Assembly (NCBI RefSeq): GCF_003702045.1
Contig: NZ_RBTP01000056.1
Location: forward strand, 1-64,000
From: Pseudomonas viridiflava
GTDB taxonomy: Bacteria; Pseudomonadota; Gammaproteobacteria; Pseudomonadales; Pseudomonadaceae
Reading direction: 5' to 3'
Length of the DNA: 64,000 bases
Shown: one piece after another, positions 9,601 to 17,757 of the stretch
Numbering within the stretch: the first letter of the stretch is position 1
How the letters are laid out: each line of letters starts with the position of its first letter
Position numbers and translations under genes: made by a program
The notes under the pieces: generated by a model
What the model saw: the letters and a program-made list of their open reading frames with translations, nothing else
Told to the model about the DNA's origin: nothing
Database searches by the model: none

Positions 9601-12318
9601 CAGGTGCTGCGTGACTGGAACGCCACGGCTGCGGCGTTCCCCAGCGAACAATGCATTCACACACTGATCGAAGCCCAAGTGCTGGCGACGCCGGACGCTC
9701 CCGCGCTGATCTTTGACCATCAGACGTTGAGCTACGCGCAGCTCAACGCCCGCGCCAACCAGTTGGCCTATCGGCTGCGCGAGTCGGGTGTCGGCCCGGA
9801 TGTGCGGGTCGGTATCTGTGTCGAGCGCAGTCTGGAACTGGTGATTGGCCTGCTGGCCATCGTCAAGGCGGGCGGTGCTTACGTGCCGCTGGACCCGGAC
9901 TACCCTGAAGACCGGCTGGCCTACATGATGCAGGACAGCGGCATCGGCCTGCTGCTCACCCAGACCCCGCTGCTGGCGCGTTTGCCGCTGCCTGCCGGGG
10001 TGCAGAGTCTGTGCCTGGATCAGGACAGCGACTGGCTTGACGGTTACAGCACCACTAACCCGGTCAACCTCACTGATCCGCTGAACCTTGCGTACATGAT
10101 CTACACCTCAGGATCAACCGGCAAACCCAAGGGCGCGGGCAACAGTCATCGTGCGCTGGTCAACCGTTTGCACTGGATGCAGAAGGCTTATGCGCTGAAT
10201 GCAACCGATACCGTATTGCAGAAAACCCCGTTCAGCTTCGACGTCTCGGTCTGGGAGTTTTTCTGGCCATTGCTGACCGGTGCGCGGCTGGCCGTCGCAC
10301 TGCCGGGCGATCATCGTGAACCCGAGCGGCTGGTGCAGACCATCCAGCAATATCAGGTCACCACGTTGCACTTCGTGCCGTCCATGCTGCAGGCCTTCCT
10401 CACTCATCAACAGGTGGAAAGCTGCCATAGCCTGAAACGCGTGGTGTGCAGCGGTGAAGCCTTGCCAGCGGAACTGGCCGGGCAGGTGCTCAAGCGCTTG
10501 CCACAGGTCGGCCTGTACAACCTGTACGGCCCGACCGAAGCGGCCATCGACGTGACGCACTGGACCTGTACGCCAGACGACGTATTGAGCGTGCCGATCG
10601 GGCGCCCCATCGACAACCTCAAGACCCACATCCTCGACGACGGCCTGCTGCCTGCCGCACCGGGCGTGGCGGCGGAGCTGTACCTGGGTGGCGTCGGGCT
10701 GGCGCGGGGCTACCACAACCGTGCAGCGCTGACGGCTGAACGCTTCGTGCCGGATCCGTTCGACGAGCAGGGCGGCGGGCGTCTGTACCGGACTGGCGAT
10801 CTGGCGCGCTATCGCAACCAAGGACAGGACGAGGGCGTGATTGAATACGCCGGGCGGATCGACCATCAGGTGAAGATCCGCGGGTTGCGCATCGAACTGG
10901 GCGAAATCGAAGCACGTTTGAATGAACACGCCGCCGTGCGCGAAGCCAGTGTGATCGACATCGACGGCCCTGTCGGCAAACAACTGGTGGCCTACCTGGT
11001 GCCGAGCGAGGCGGGTCAGGACACAGCGATTTTGCGCGCCGCATTGAAAACCCGGCTCAAGGCGCACCTGCCGGATTACATGGTGCCTACGCATTTCGTA
11101 CTGCTCGACGCCATGCCGCTGACTGCCAACGGCAAGCTGGACCGCCGCGCTTTGCCCAAACCTGAAACAGGCCGTGCGCAGGGTTATATGGCACCGCGTA
11201 CCGAGTTCGAACAGCGTCTGGCGGCGCTTTGGGAGCAGGTGCTGCAGGTCGAACAGGTCGGCTTGAACGACAACTTCTTTGCGTTGGGTGGGCACTCGCT
11301 GCTGGCGGTTTCACTGGCCGGACGGATCCGCGAAACCTTCGATGTTTCAATCAAACTGCATGATTTTCTGCTGATGCAGACCTTGGGCGAACTGGCGGAC
11401 TTCATGCGCGCCGGGGAGGCGAAGGTCATGTCGGCAGTTATCGCCATGAACACCAGCCATTCGGCCCGAACGCCCTTGTTCTGTCTGCCACCGGGCGGCG
11501 GCGGTACGTATTCCTACTACCCGCTGGCCGGAAAGCTGAACGATGACCGCATGGTCTACGGGCTGGTCAACAAGGCGTACGTAGTGCCGGGCTGGTTCGA
11601 TACGTCCTGGACGGACATGGTCGACTATTACGTCGAGCAGATTCGCAATACACAGCCGGTCGGACCTTACAGCCTGCTGGGCTGGTCGATGGGCGGCGCA
11701 CTGGCCATCGACATTGCCCACCGTCTGGAAGGCGCGGGTGAGCGCGTGGAATTTGTCGGGCTGGTAGATACCCAGTTGCCTGCCTCTATCGGCATGGCGT
11801 TTATCCAGGAAGATCCGCAGACCGCCACGCAGAAACAGGGCGAAAATTACTACCGCAGCTTGATCAAGAGCCTTCAGGCGTTTGTGCCGGGTTTGCAGGA
11901 AGAGGCCATTGTCACACTGATCGAAACGGCCCGGCAGTCGGTTTCAAGCGAAGGTGAAGTCATCGACTTTGTGGTCGATAAGGTGGCGCTGGATGCGGGC
12001 ATGAGCGCCGACAGCCTGCGCAGCGTGTTTCAGGACATCGCCGTGCAGGACGAGATTGAAACCGGCTATCGCCTGCTGGACGCCAACGCCCGCCTGAGCG
12101 AAGCGTTCGTGTTGAAACCGTTGAGCGTGAAAGTCGACTGCTGGTGGGCCGGGCAAAGCCGCGCACCCGACCAGATTGCCAAGGCCGAACAGGTGCTGCT
12201 CGAACAATGCTCGGTGAACGGGCTGGCGAGTTCAACGGTGGTGGATCAGCGCCACGATAATGTGGTGATTGCCGATGGGTTTCTGGAGGGGCTGGTGACG
12301 CGGTTGAGGAGGGCGTGA
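3676..12318 (+). CDS. pvdD: Terminal pyoverdine NRPS, C-A-T-E-C-A-T-TE
   Basis: 2,880-residue NRPS that adds the last two residues and releases the peptide. Domains in order: C1 (HHVVSDG near 174), A1 (about 490-990), carrier T1 with GGDS (S1034), the form usual before an epimerase, epimerase (HHLVVDG near 1210), C2 (HHILMDG near 1676; expected to accept a D-residue donor), A2 (about 1990-2520), T2 (GGHS, S2541) and thioesterase (GWSMGG, S2671). The A1 pocket reads D-L-T-K-I-G-H-V-G, which matches Asp; A2 reads D-V-W-H-V-S-L-I-D, which matches Ser. The predicted end is therefore D-Asp (as beta-hydroxy-Asp in pyoverdines) followed by Ser. No hydroxylase domain is fused here. All catalytic HHxxxDG motifs look intact. 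The symbol follows position and TE content, not strict orthology with P. aeruginosa PvdD. Confidence 0.95.
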   Translation: MDKSAAARIAQRFVGLPVEQRRQILDKMNATGQSFRLLPIAVTRHEAGRIPLSYAQQRMLFLWQLEPHNIAYNVPLAVRLTGPLNRQALGAALDQLVQRHETLRTRFVCEDGEFYQVILAQGSVALECVSVEADQIDAQVRAELHTPFDLLSDRLLRVKVFQLSDTAHVLTVCMHHVVSDGWSGELLIREFVQLYQAQVLDQAVALPELAIQYADYAIWQRAWLEAGEGERQLDYWKQQLGSEHPVLTLPLDHERPLRPSQRGATVRVDLSEQLSAQLKTLARSRGQTIFMQVLAALSVVLSRFSGQSDIRIGAPNAGRTRSELEGLIGFFINTQVLRVQVDERESFASLLDQVKQVVSGAQSHQELPFEHLVDALAPERNLGHNPLFQFKINQHVYAAEQTDASRQSLSGLSVSEFAVDAGDARFDLAFDFTDTPSGLRGYFTYATDLFEARTIKRIADALRSVLQALVTNVDRRLADQPLTGALPGIEASQVFACSDFLGLWQQGLHSARDKTAVRVGQQTLSFAQLEQQSNRFARHLQAQGIGSGMCVALCQDRSVEWVISLLAVLKLGAVYLPLDTSQPAERLQQLSKDSGAVLLIHAAGDDKVANLDVCPVLAFKSAQWADLADDALGIDVVAEQPAYIIYTSGSTGQPKGVVISHGALANYVQSVLMRLSLDDQASMAMVSTVAADLGHTMLFGALASGRTLHLLSHEQAFDPDGFARYMAEHQVEVLKIVPSHLQGLLQAANPADVLPRQVLILGGEASAWSLIEQVRSLKPGCRIVNHYGPTETTVGILTHEMTERLSACRSVPVGQPLANGKARVLDAYLNPVAERVAGELYLGGAGLAQGYLGRAAMTAERFVPDPDADGKRLYRAGDRARWVDGVLEYLGRADDQVKIRGYRVEPGEVGQLLQSLEGVTEAVVLAAPLESDESRLQLVAWCVASVSVETLREQLAARLPEYLVPAQILLLERLPLTANGKLDKRALPKPGVVKQRYTAPVGEIEEKLAAVWADVLKLEQVGSTDNFFELGGDSILSLQIIARAKRQGIKLSPKQLFEKQTIGQLASVAKLIQKKPAAAVEQVSGSLPLLPIQARFFELDIPERHHWNQAVMLKPNTPLEATLLQHALTALIEQHDALRLGFAQQDGQWHATFGALNTRDLLWTHELDAAERLTELADEAQRSLDLKNGPLLRAVLVNLPHNEQRLLLVIHHLVVDGVSWRVLLEDLQQAYQALSTGQPVTLPSKTSSLKAWAEHLHAHAHGAALEQELFWWQNQLQDASDELPLDHPHGGQQQKHAASVVTQLDSELTRQLLQDAPAAYRTQINDLLLTALARVISRWTQRSEVLIRLEGHGREDLFDALDITRTVGWFSTLYPVRLSAQDALSDSVMTIKEQLRAVPDKGMGYGALRYLGSDAARQTLQQLPQGSIVFNYLGQFDGSFDAQDALFTPSADSAGASQGAEAPLAAPISINGQVYGGELRLSWSFSRAVFETDTMQRLADEYALELQQLIAHCTSPDVAGVTPSDFPLARLTQAQLNSLPMAARNIEDIYPLAPMQQGMLFHTLFAQAAGHYINQMRVEVTGLDVARFKAAWQATLDAHEVLRSGFVSHLDQSLQVVLRDVSMPFTEVDARGLTPQWLDDWADADRRQGFDLAQAPLLRLALLRTGEDRHQLIYTSHHILMDGWSSSRLLGEVLQRYSGQAPARQASRYRDYIEWLQRQDAALSERFWNEQLAELNEPTRLMQRFTSRPSESGQGDHLHLFDAHVTHALSEFAREQRVTLNTLVQSAWLLVLQRYTGHSSVTFGATVAGRPADLPGVEEQLGLFINTLPVIASPRPEQTVADWVQQVQAKNLALREHEHTPLYDIQRWARSGGEALFDSILVFENYPVSDALQQTAPPGLVFGGLHTQEQTHYPLTLVVNLGRTLSMRFSYDRQRMSECDVAQLSAHVQHLLQALMRDPNAALGELALLNQPVQQQVLRDWNATAAAFPSEQCIHTLIEAQVLATPDAPALIFDHQTLSYAQLNARANQLAYRLRESGVGPDVRVGICVERSLELVIGLLAIVKAGGAYVPLDPDYPEDRLAYMMQDSGIGLLLTQTPLLARLPLPAGVQSLCLDQDSDWLDGYSTTNPVNLTDPLNLAYMIYTSGSTGKPKGAGNSHRALVNRLHWMQKAYALNATDTVLQKTPFSFDVSVWEFFWPLLTGARLAVALPGDHREPERLVQTIQQYQVTTLHFVPSMLQAFLTHQQVESCHSLKRVVCSGEALPAELAGQVLKRLPQVGLYNLYGPTEAAIDVTHWTCTPDDVLSVPIGRPIDNLKTHILDDGLLPAAPGVAAELYLGGVGLARGYHNRAALTAERFVPDPFDEQGGGRLYRTGDLARYRNQGQDEGVIEYAGRIDHQVKIRGLRIELGEIEARLNEHAAVREASVIDIDGPVGKQLVAYLVPSEAGQDTAILRAALKTRLKAHLPDYMVPTHFVLLDAMPLTANGKLDRRALPKPETGRAQGYMAPRTEFEQRLAALWEQVLQVEQVGLNDNFFALGGHSLLAVSLAGRIRETFDVSIKLHDFLLMQTLGELADFMRAGEAKVMSAVIAMNTSHSARTPLFCLPPGGGGTYSYYPLAGKLNDDRMVYGLVNKAYVVPGWFDTSWTDMVDYYVEQIRNTQPVGPYSLLGWSMGGALAIDIAHRLEGAGERVEFVGLVDTQLPASIGMAFIQEDPQTATQKQGENYYRSLIKSLQAFVPGLQEEAIVTLIETARQSVSSEGEVIDFVVDKVALDAGMSADSLRSVFQDIAVQDEIETGYRLLDANARLSEAFVLKPLSVKVDCWWAGQSRAPDQIAKAEQVLLEQCSVNGLASSTVVDQRHDNVVIADGFLEGLVTRLRRA

Positions 12319-12400
12319 TCAGGCTCACGTCTCGATTCTGATCGTGCCCATGCCGTTTCCAGCGCCGGTTTTGCCTTGGTTTCTTCGACCTGACCCCGAA

Positions 12401-12501
12401 TCAGTGCCAGAGCTCAGCCTTCACCCGCGTCGCAATCGGCGGTGTTCTCACAATCGCGTCAGCAAAGCGTTGCAGCACCGCCGCCTGACTGGACTCGACA
12501 G
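12401..12501 (-). pseudogene. Possible 3' remnant of an unidentified gene
   Basis: On the minus strand a frame runs from the fpvA stop region to TGA at 12401-12403 and encodes a coding-like tail (…AVLQRFADAIVRTPP… ending …VKAELWH). It has no start codon of its own and enters fpvA in another frame upstream. It could be the relic of a deleted gene or chance. The rest of the 183-bp gap between the NRPS and fpvA shows no clear terminator. Confidence 0.25.
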
Positions 12502-14934
12502 CTAAAAATCCCCGCGTACGGTCAGTACATAGTTGCGCGGGTCGCCATAATAATTGCCCCGGTCAGTATCGCCCGTGGCCTTGTAATACGTGCGGTCCAG
12601 CAGGTTGTTGCCGTTCAGGGCGACGGACCAGTGCTCGTCTATTTTCCACGACACGCGGGCATCCCAGATCGCCCGGCCGGGGTTTTTGATGACCTGGGTC
12701 GATTCGATTTCCGAATAGCCACTCTGGGCTGAAACGCCTGCCCCCACTGTCAACCTGTGCCAGGCACCGGGCAGGGTGTAGCTGCTGGTCAGCCTGAACA
12801 GGTGGCGGGGTGTTTCGGCGGAAATCGACTGCCCGTCGCTGCCTCGCGTCAGGTTGAAGGTATACCCCGCCAGTGTTTGCAAGCCTGGCAGCAGTTCGCC
12901 GCTGGCTTCCAGCTCAAACCCTTTGCTGCGCCGGATATCGCCGTTCAGGTAGCAGGTGCCATAGCTATCGTTGGTTGGACAGTTGCCGCTGTTGGCGTCG
13001 TCCTCCGCCGCCACGTCTTTCTGTTTCACGTAGAACACGGCCAGCGATACATTCAGGCGCTTGTCGAAAAGCTCGCCCTTGATCCCTGTTTCATGGCTGG
13101 CACCGATGGCCGGTTCGAGGAATTTGCCGCCTGCATTCCGGTAACCGCTCTGCGGCAAGAAAATATCCGTGTAGCTGGCGTACCACGACCACTCGGGGCT
13201 CAGGTCGTAGATCACGCCGATGAAAGGCGTGACTTCCTGATCCTGCCGGGCCTTGGTCGTCAGGCCTGCCGATTGGGTCTGATAGTCATACCAACTGATG
13301 CGTCCACCCATCGCCAGACCCAAGGATTGAGTCAGGTTCAGGCGCAGGTTGCTGTAGGCGCCGTAACGCTTGTCGCTGAAGTCGGTGATAGTGCTCCAGG
13401 CCGGATGGTTCGGCTGGACGACGGCGCTGTGGTCCGGGTTGAAGACATCCAGCGCCTTGCTTGAAGTGACCAGCACTTGCCGCGAACGGCGTTCCTGATC
13501 CGACCCGTTGGCGCCTATGGTCAACTGGTGCGTCAGGCCGAAGGCGTCGAAGCGGCCATCCAGATGACTGTCGAAACCGGTACTTTGCAACGTGTCGGAG
13601 CGAAACAGGGTCTTGATCGGACGGGAACCGGTGAGGGTCTGCGGGTCAATGGCGCCTTGGGCGTAGGCCACTCGCTGATCGAAATCGCCTTCAGAGTGAG
13701 TCACCGACACGGTGCCCGTCCAGTCCTCGTTGAAGTGATGTTCCAGCTCGCTGAACACCTCGTTGGTTTCGGTCTGATGGCGATTCCAGTCTTGCGCCAG
13801 CGAGGTGGAACGGGACAGATGCAGGGCACGACCATCGCTGTAGCGTGGCAGGCCGAAGATGGAAAACCCTCTGATGTCCGAGCGCTGATGGCGCAGGCCC
13901 AGGGTCAGCGTGATGTCATCGTTGAGATCGGTTTCCAGGGTGCCGTACAGCAATGGCGCGGTTTTATGCAATTCGTCGGTGAAGTAGCCTCGGTCCTCGT
14001 AGGACGCCACGAAGCGGCCGCGAAGGTTGCCTGCATCGTTAAGCGCGCTGCTGCCATCCAGGTCCATCCGGTAGCTGTCCCGGCTGCCTGCGCGGGTGGT
14101 GACCGATAACCTGGGGATCGCGGTAGGGCGTCTGCGCACCAGATTGACCGCACCGCCAGGATTGCCTGCGCCGATCAATAGGCCTGCTGCACCGCGCAGC
14201 ACTTCGACGCGGTCGTAAATCGCCATGTCCGGTGTCATCCAGCCGGTCACGCTGTAGCCTTGGCCGGAAACGCCATCGATCGTATAGCTTTCGTCTTCCA
14301 TCGCGAAGCCGCGAGCACTGAACACGTGTGAGCCGAAGTTGCGTTGAGAAAAGGTAATACCCGGTGTTTGCGCCATCACCTCGTCAAGGCCGGTCAGGTT
14401 CTTGTCGTCCATCAACTGGCGCGTCACGACCGTTACCGATTGCGGTGTTTCGCGCAATGAGTGGGGCGTCTTGTTGAGGCTGACTGCGTTGGTGGTGTAT
14501 GAGCCACTGCCCTCGGTAGTGACGCCGAATTGCCGCGCCTGAATCGCCATCGGTTTGAGGGTCACGGGCGGCAGGACCGGCGTCTGGCTGAGCGTCAGCG
14601 TATTGGCCTCGAAGGTGTGCGCAACACCGGCTTGCCGAAGCAGATCCGTGACCGCCTGTTCGGGGGTGAGCCTGCCGCGCACCGGGCTGCCGGTTTTGCC
14701 ACGCACGTCGTCCGGGTTGTACAGCACTTGCAGATCGCCCTGGCGCGCCAGCTCGTTCAAGGCGCTGCTCAAGGGTTGCGCGGGGATGTCGAACTCGAAG
14801 TGTTCTGCCAACGCAGTGCCTTGAAAAAACAGCGACAACATCAACCCCATACCCTTCAGCGCCAACCCGGATTTCGGACTTTGGTCGACGGGTTTCACGC
14901 GCCTTGTGTGGCGGCGTTTAAGGGGTGGCGGCAT
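12502..14934 (-). CDS. fpvA: TonB-dependent ferripyoverdine receptor with STN signalling domain
   Basis: 810-residue outer-membrane siderophore receptor. After a long, arginine-rich signal sequence comes a secretin/TonB N-terminal (STN) domain at about residues 46-115 (FDIPAQPLSSALNELARQ…). The STN domain is the part that signals through an anti-sigma factor in FpvA-type transducers. The plug follows (about 150-270; ETPQSVTVVTRQ, VLRGAAGLL, GGAVNLVRRRP), then a 22-strand-type barrel ending in the usual aromatic residue (…VRGDF). It is transcribed toward the NRPS genes and lies downstream of a second receptor of the same family. No PvdS-type promoter was found directly upstream. The start is uncertain because no good ribosome-binding site precedes it. 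No fpvI/fpvR partners lie in the window. Confidence 0.9.
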   Translation of the reverse strand: MPPPLKRRHTRRVKPVDQSPKSGLALKGMGLMLSLFFQGTALAEHFEFDIPAQPLSSALNELARQGDLQVLYNPDDVRGKTGSPVRGRLTPEQAVTDLLRQAGVAHTFEANTLTLSQTPVLPPVTLKPMAIQARQFGVTTEGSGSYTTNAVSLNKTPHSLRETPQSVTVVTRQLMDDKNLTGLDEVMAQTPGITFSQRNFGSHVFSARGFAMEDESYTIDGVSGQGYSVTGWMTPDMAIYDRVEVLRGAAGLLIGAGNPGGAVNLVRRRPTAIPRLSVTTRAGSRDSYRMDLDGSSALNDAGNLRGRFVASYEDRGYFTDELHKTAPLLYGTLETDLNDDITLTLGLRHQRSDIRGFSIFGLPRYSDGRALHLSRSTSLAQDWNRHQTETNEVFSELEHHFNEDWTGTVSVTHSEGDFDQRVAYAQGAIDPQTLTGSRPIKTLFRSDTLQSTGFDSHLDGRFDAFGLTHQLTIGANGSDQERRSRQVLVTSSKALDVFNPDHSAVVQPNHPAWSTITDFSDKRYGAYSNLRLNLTQSLGLAMGGRISWYDYQTQSAGLTTKARQDQEVTPFIGVIYDLSPEWSWYASYTDIFLPQSGYRNAGGKFLEPAIGASHETGIKGELFDKRLNVSLAVFYVKQKDVAAEDDANSGNCPTNDSYGTCYLNGDIRRSKGFELEASGELLPGLQTLAGYTFNLTRGSDGQSISAETPRHLFRLTSSYTLPGAWHRLTVGAGVSAQSGYSEIESTQVIKNPGRAIWDARVSWKIDEHWSVALNGNNLLDRTYYKATGDTDRGNYYGDPRNYVLTVRGDF

Positions 14935-15144
14935 AGCAGGAGGGCTCTTTTGGTACGCGCGTGCAGGATAATGGTTTTGTCGTCGCTTGGGTGATTCGGG
15001 GCATCAGTCTTCGTGTGCAAACCCATTGTCTTTGACAGAGCGCGTGCTCAAGGCAACCGCCTCCCACGCCATTGCGTTCTTTCAATCACGGGCTGTTTCC
15101 GGCATCGGATAAATCTCGTTGATGTCGACGCCGCGAAAGCACAA

Positions 15145-15170
15145 AAAGCCAAGGGCTTCCCCTTGGCTTT
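15145..15170 (-). terminator. Intrinsic terminator of the second receptor gene
   Basis: A perfect 11-bp stem AAAGCCAAGGG / CCCTTGGCTTT with a 4-base loop. Read on the minus strand it is followed by TTTTTG. It lies just past the stop of the 15207-17453 receptor and separates it from the STN-containing receptor. Confidence 0.85.
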
Positions 15171-15206
15171 GTGGTTGTCGCAGTCATCCGGGCATCGGGC
15201 GGTAAA

Positions 15207-17453
15207 TCAGAAATCTCCGCGCAGGGTCAGGACGTAGCTGCGGGGTTCGCCGTAGACGTTGGAACGGTCGGTGGCCACGGCAGTGGTGTAGTACTTGCGG
15301 TCGAACAGGTTCTCGGCGTTGAGCGAAACACGCCAGTTTTCGTCCAGCTTCCAGGAGGCACGGGCATCCCAGATCGCGCGACCGGCAACGCCCAACTGGT
15401 CGTTGAACGGCACTTCGTAACCCGAGTCTGCCGATACGCCAGCCCCCAGAGTCAGGCGATTCCAGGCGCCCGGCAGGTTGTAGCTGGTGTTGAGGCGCAG
15501 CATGTGTTTCGGCGTTTCGTAAGCCACTTCTGCGTCACCGTTGTTGCGCAACAGGTTGTAGGTGTAGCCGCCGAACACTTGCAGCCCCGGCAAGACTTCG
15601 CCGCTGGCTTCGATTTCCACGCCCTTGCTGCGCTTGATGCCGTCTTGCAGGTAGCACGAGCCGTCGGCGCTGGTTGGGCAGAGCGTTGTCGAGGCTGCCT
15701 CCGACAGATCCACTGCCGCAACGTCTTTCTGTTTGATGTAGAACAGCGCCATCGACAGGTTCAGGCGCTTGTCGAACAGCTCGCCCTTGAAGCCGGTTTC
15801 GTAGTTGGAACCGATGGCCGGATCCAGCGGCGAGCCAGCGATGTCGACGAAGTCGGCCTGCGGCGTGAAGATATCGGCGTAACTGGCGTACCACGACCAG
15901 TTGTCGTTGATGTCGTAGATCAGACCGGCGAACGGTGTGAATTCCTGCGTCTGCTTGGATTCGTAGCTGTTGGCTGCGCCGGTTTTTACATCGTACTGAT
16001 AGTCGTACCAGCTCAAACGGCTGCCCAGTACAAGGCTCAACGGTTCGCTCAAGTGAATCCGCGCATTGGCGTAAAGGCCTGCACGCTCTTCGGTCATGTC
16101 GATGTCGTTGCCCCAGGCCGGACGTACGGGCTTGGGGAAGGCGTTCTGGTTGACGTTGAAAATGTTGATGGGCGAAGCCGTTCGGACCTGCGCCTGTTTG
16201 GTATTGGATTCCTGTCTGGACCAGTCGGCACCGAGGGTCAACTGATGGTTCAGGCCGAACGCGTTGAAGTTGCCCTCCAACTGGCTGTTGAGGCCGGTGC
16301 TGTTCACTTCGTCCTTGCGGAACAAGGTGTTCTGAAACGCCGAGCCTGCCAGCGTGTTGGGGTTTACCGCGCCGCGTGCATAGGCTATCGCCTGATCGAA
16401 TCCGCCTTGGGAATAGGTCAACGACGTCCGGCTTCTCCAGTCATCGTTGAAGCGGTGTTCGATTTCGGTGAACACCTCAGTCATGTCGCTTTCGAGGCGG
16501 TTCCAGTCCTGCGCCAGGTTGGTCGAGCGTGACAGGCCCAGCGACTGGCCGTTGCTGTAGCGGGGCAGGGCGTAGATGGAGTAGCCGTTGATGACCTGTT
16601 CCTGGCGACGCAGGCTCATGGTCAGCGTGGTGGTGTCAGACACGTCGGCTTCGACGATGCCGTACAGCAGCGGCGTGCGGCTGTCGCGGCCATCCAGGTA
16701 CGAGCCGCTGTCGTCATAGGCGGCGACCATACGGCCACGCAGGGTGCCTGAATCGTTGAGCTTGCCGCTGCCGTCCAGGTCGACCCGGTACTGATCCCAG
16801 GAACCGGCGCGGGTGGTGATCGAAAACTTGTTCTCTGCGGTCGGACGCTTGCGTACCAGGTTCACCGCACCGCCGGGCTGACCCGCGCCGACCAGCAGGC
16901 CGGACGCGCCACGCAGCACTTCGACACGGTCGTAGATGGCCATGTCCGGCTGCATCCAGCCGGTGATCTGATAGCCCTGGCCGCCAATGCCATCGACCAG
17001 AAAGCTCTCCGCCAGCAGCGAGAAGCCGCGCGAGGTGTACACGTGACCGCCGAAGTTGCGGTACTGGAAGCTCATGCCGGGGGTGTCTTCCAGCACGTCG
17101 CTGAGGCTGTTCAGGTTGTTGTCGTCCATCACCTGTCGTGTCACGACGCTGACCGACTGCGGCGTTTCACGCAGCGACTGCGGTGCGCCTTTGCCGATGC
17201 TCACGGCGCCAGTGGTGTAGGAACCCGTGCCATCGGTGGTGGTGCCCAGCGAATTGGAGTCGATGGCGGTTGGGGCCAGGGTCACCGTGCCTGCGGTGGT
17301 CGAGCCTTCTGTGGTGGCTTCTTCCGCCTGGACCTGCACAGCCAGCGGCATGCACAGCGCGAAACCCATTGCTGCCACAGATGGTCGGGCGCTGAACATC
17401 TGGCTGAGCAGCAAGGCTTTGCTGAGCGGGGTGAGTCGAGACGGGTTGTGCAT
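15207..17453 (-). CDS. fpvA: TonB-dependent ferripyoverdine receptor without STN domain
   Basis: 748-residue outer-membrane receptor. I chose the ATG at 17453 because the only upstream in-frame option (17483) is a TTG, while AAAGAG precedes the ATG. A signal peptide ends near VQVQA-EEA, and a short linker leads straight to the plug (SLRETPQSVSVVTRQ, VLRGASGLLVGAGQPGG). There is no STN domain. The barrel ends …SYVLTLRGDF. It closely resembles the downstream 12502-14934 receptor across plug and barrel, so the pair looks like a tandem duplication. An exact PvdS-type promoter lies 150-180 bp upstream. Its place next to pvdE matches the pvdE-fpvA order known in pseudomonads. It should import ferripyoverdine but cannot signal through an FpvR-type anti-sigma factor. 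Confidence 0.9.
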   Translation of the reverse strand: MHNPSRLTPLSKALLLSQMFSARPSVAAMGFALCMPLAVQVQAEEATTEGSTTAGTVTLAPTAIDSNSLGTTTDGTGSYTTGAVSIGKGAPQSLRETPQSVSVVTRQVMDDNNLNSLSDVLEDTPGMSFQYRNFGGHVYTSRGFSLLAESFLVDGIGGQGYQITGWMQPDMAIYDRVEVLRGASGLLVGAGQPGGAVNLVRKRPTAENKFSITTRAGSWDQYRVDLDGSGKLNDSGTLRGRMVAAYDDSGSYLDGRDSRTPLLYGIVEADVSDTTTLTMSLRRQEQVINGYSIYALPRYSNGQSLGLSRSTNLAQDWNRLESDMTEVFTEIEHRFNDDWRSRTSLTYSQGGFDQAIAYARGAVNPNTLAGSAFQNTLFRKDEVNSTGLNSQLEGNFNAFGLNHQLTLGADWSRQESNTKQAQVRTASPINIFNVNQNAFPKPVRPAWGNDIDMTEERAGLYANARIHLSEPLSLVLGSRLSWYDYQYDVKTGAANSYESKQTQEFTPFAGLIYDINDNWSWYASYADIFTPQADFVDIAGSPLDPAIGSNYETGFKGELFDKRLNLSMALFYIKQKDVAAVDLSEAASTTLCPTSADGSCYLQDGIKRSKGVEIEASGEVLPGLQVFGGYTYNLLRNNGDAEVAYETPKHMLRLNTSYNLPGAWNRLTLGAGVSADSGYEVPFNDQLGVAGRAIWDARASWKLDENWRVSLNAENLFDRKYYTTAVATDRSNVYGEPRSYVLTLRGDF

Positions 17454-17608
17454 GACGTGGCTCTTTTTAGTAGGTATCGGCAAAGGGCAGATAGCGTCGG
17501 TCAGATCTGCGCGGGCTGGTCTGTTCCGCCATTCGCGCAGTCAGGAGCAACTTTTTTATGGGCAATCGGGCGAGAAAGCAGCCATGCGCACCGTTGCTGT
17601 AAATGAGA

Positions 17609-17632
17609 ACGAAAGCGAATCACTGTTATTTA
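17609..17632 (-). promoter_or_regulatory. PvdS-type iron-starvation promoter (IS box) for the second receptor
   Basis: On the minus strand TAAAT (17632-17628), 16 bases, then CGT (17611-17609): an exact match to the published PvdS promoter TAAAT-N16/17-CGT. The surrounding AT-rich AATGAGAACGA… stretch may also carry a Fur site, but the match is too loose to call. Confidence 0.85.
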
Positions 17633-17705
17633 ATGAATTTTTCACATCGCGTGAAAAAAGATGGCGGATGGCTAGCAATGCACCTGCGCAGGCGGCCCAT
17701 AGAAC

Positions 17706-17740
17706 GAAAAAGCCCCGCTCGTGGACAGGCCGGGCGGGGC
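17706..17740 (-). terminator. Intrinsic terminator after pvdE
   Basis: Minus-strand stem GCCCCGC / GCGGGGC followed by TTTTT, 18 bp past the pvdE stop. It separates the pvdMNO-E transcript from the receptor gene. Confidence 0.8.
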
Positions 17741-17757
17741 GTCGGTAACGCCTTCAA

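Noticed and set aside
15109..15132. TAAAT-N16-CCG resembling an IS box upstream of the first receptor
   Set aside because: The -10 part is CCG instead of CGT and it points away from the receptor gene.
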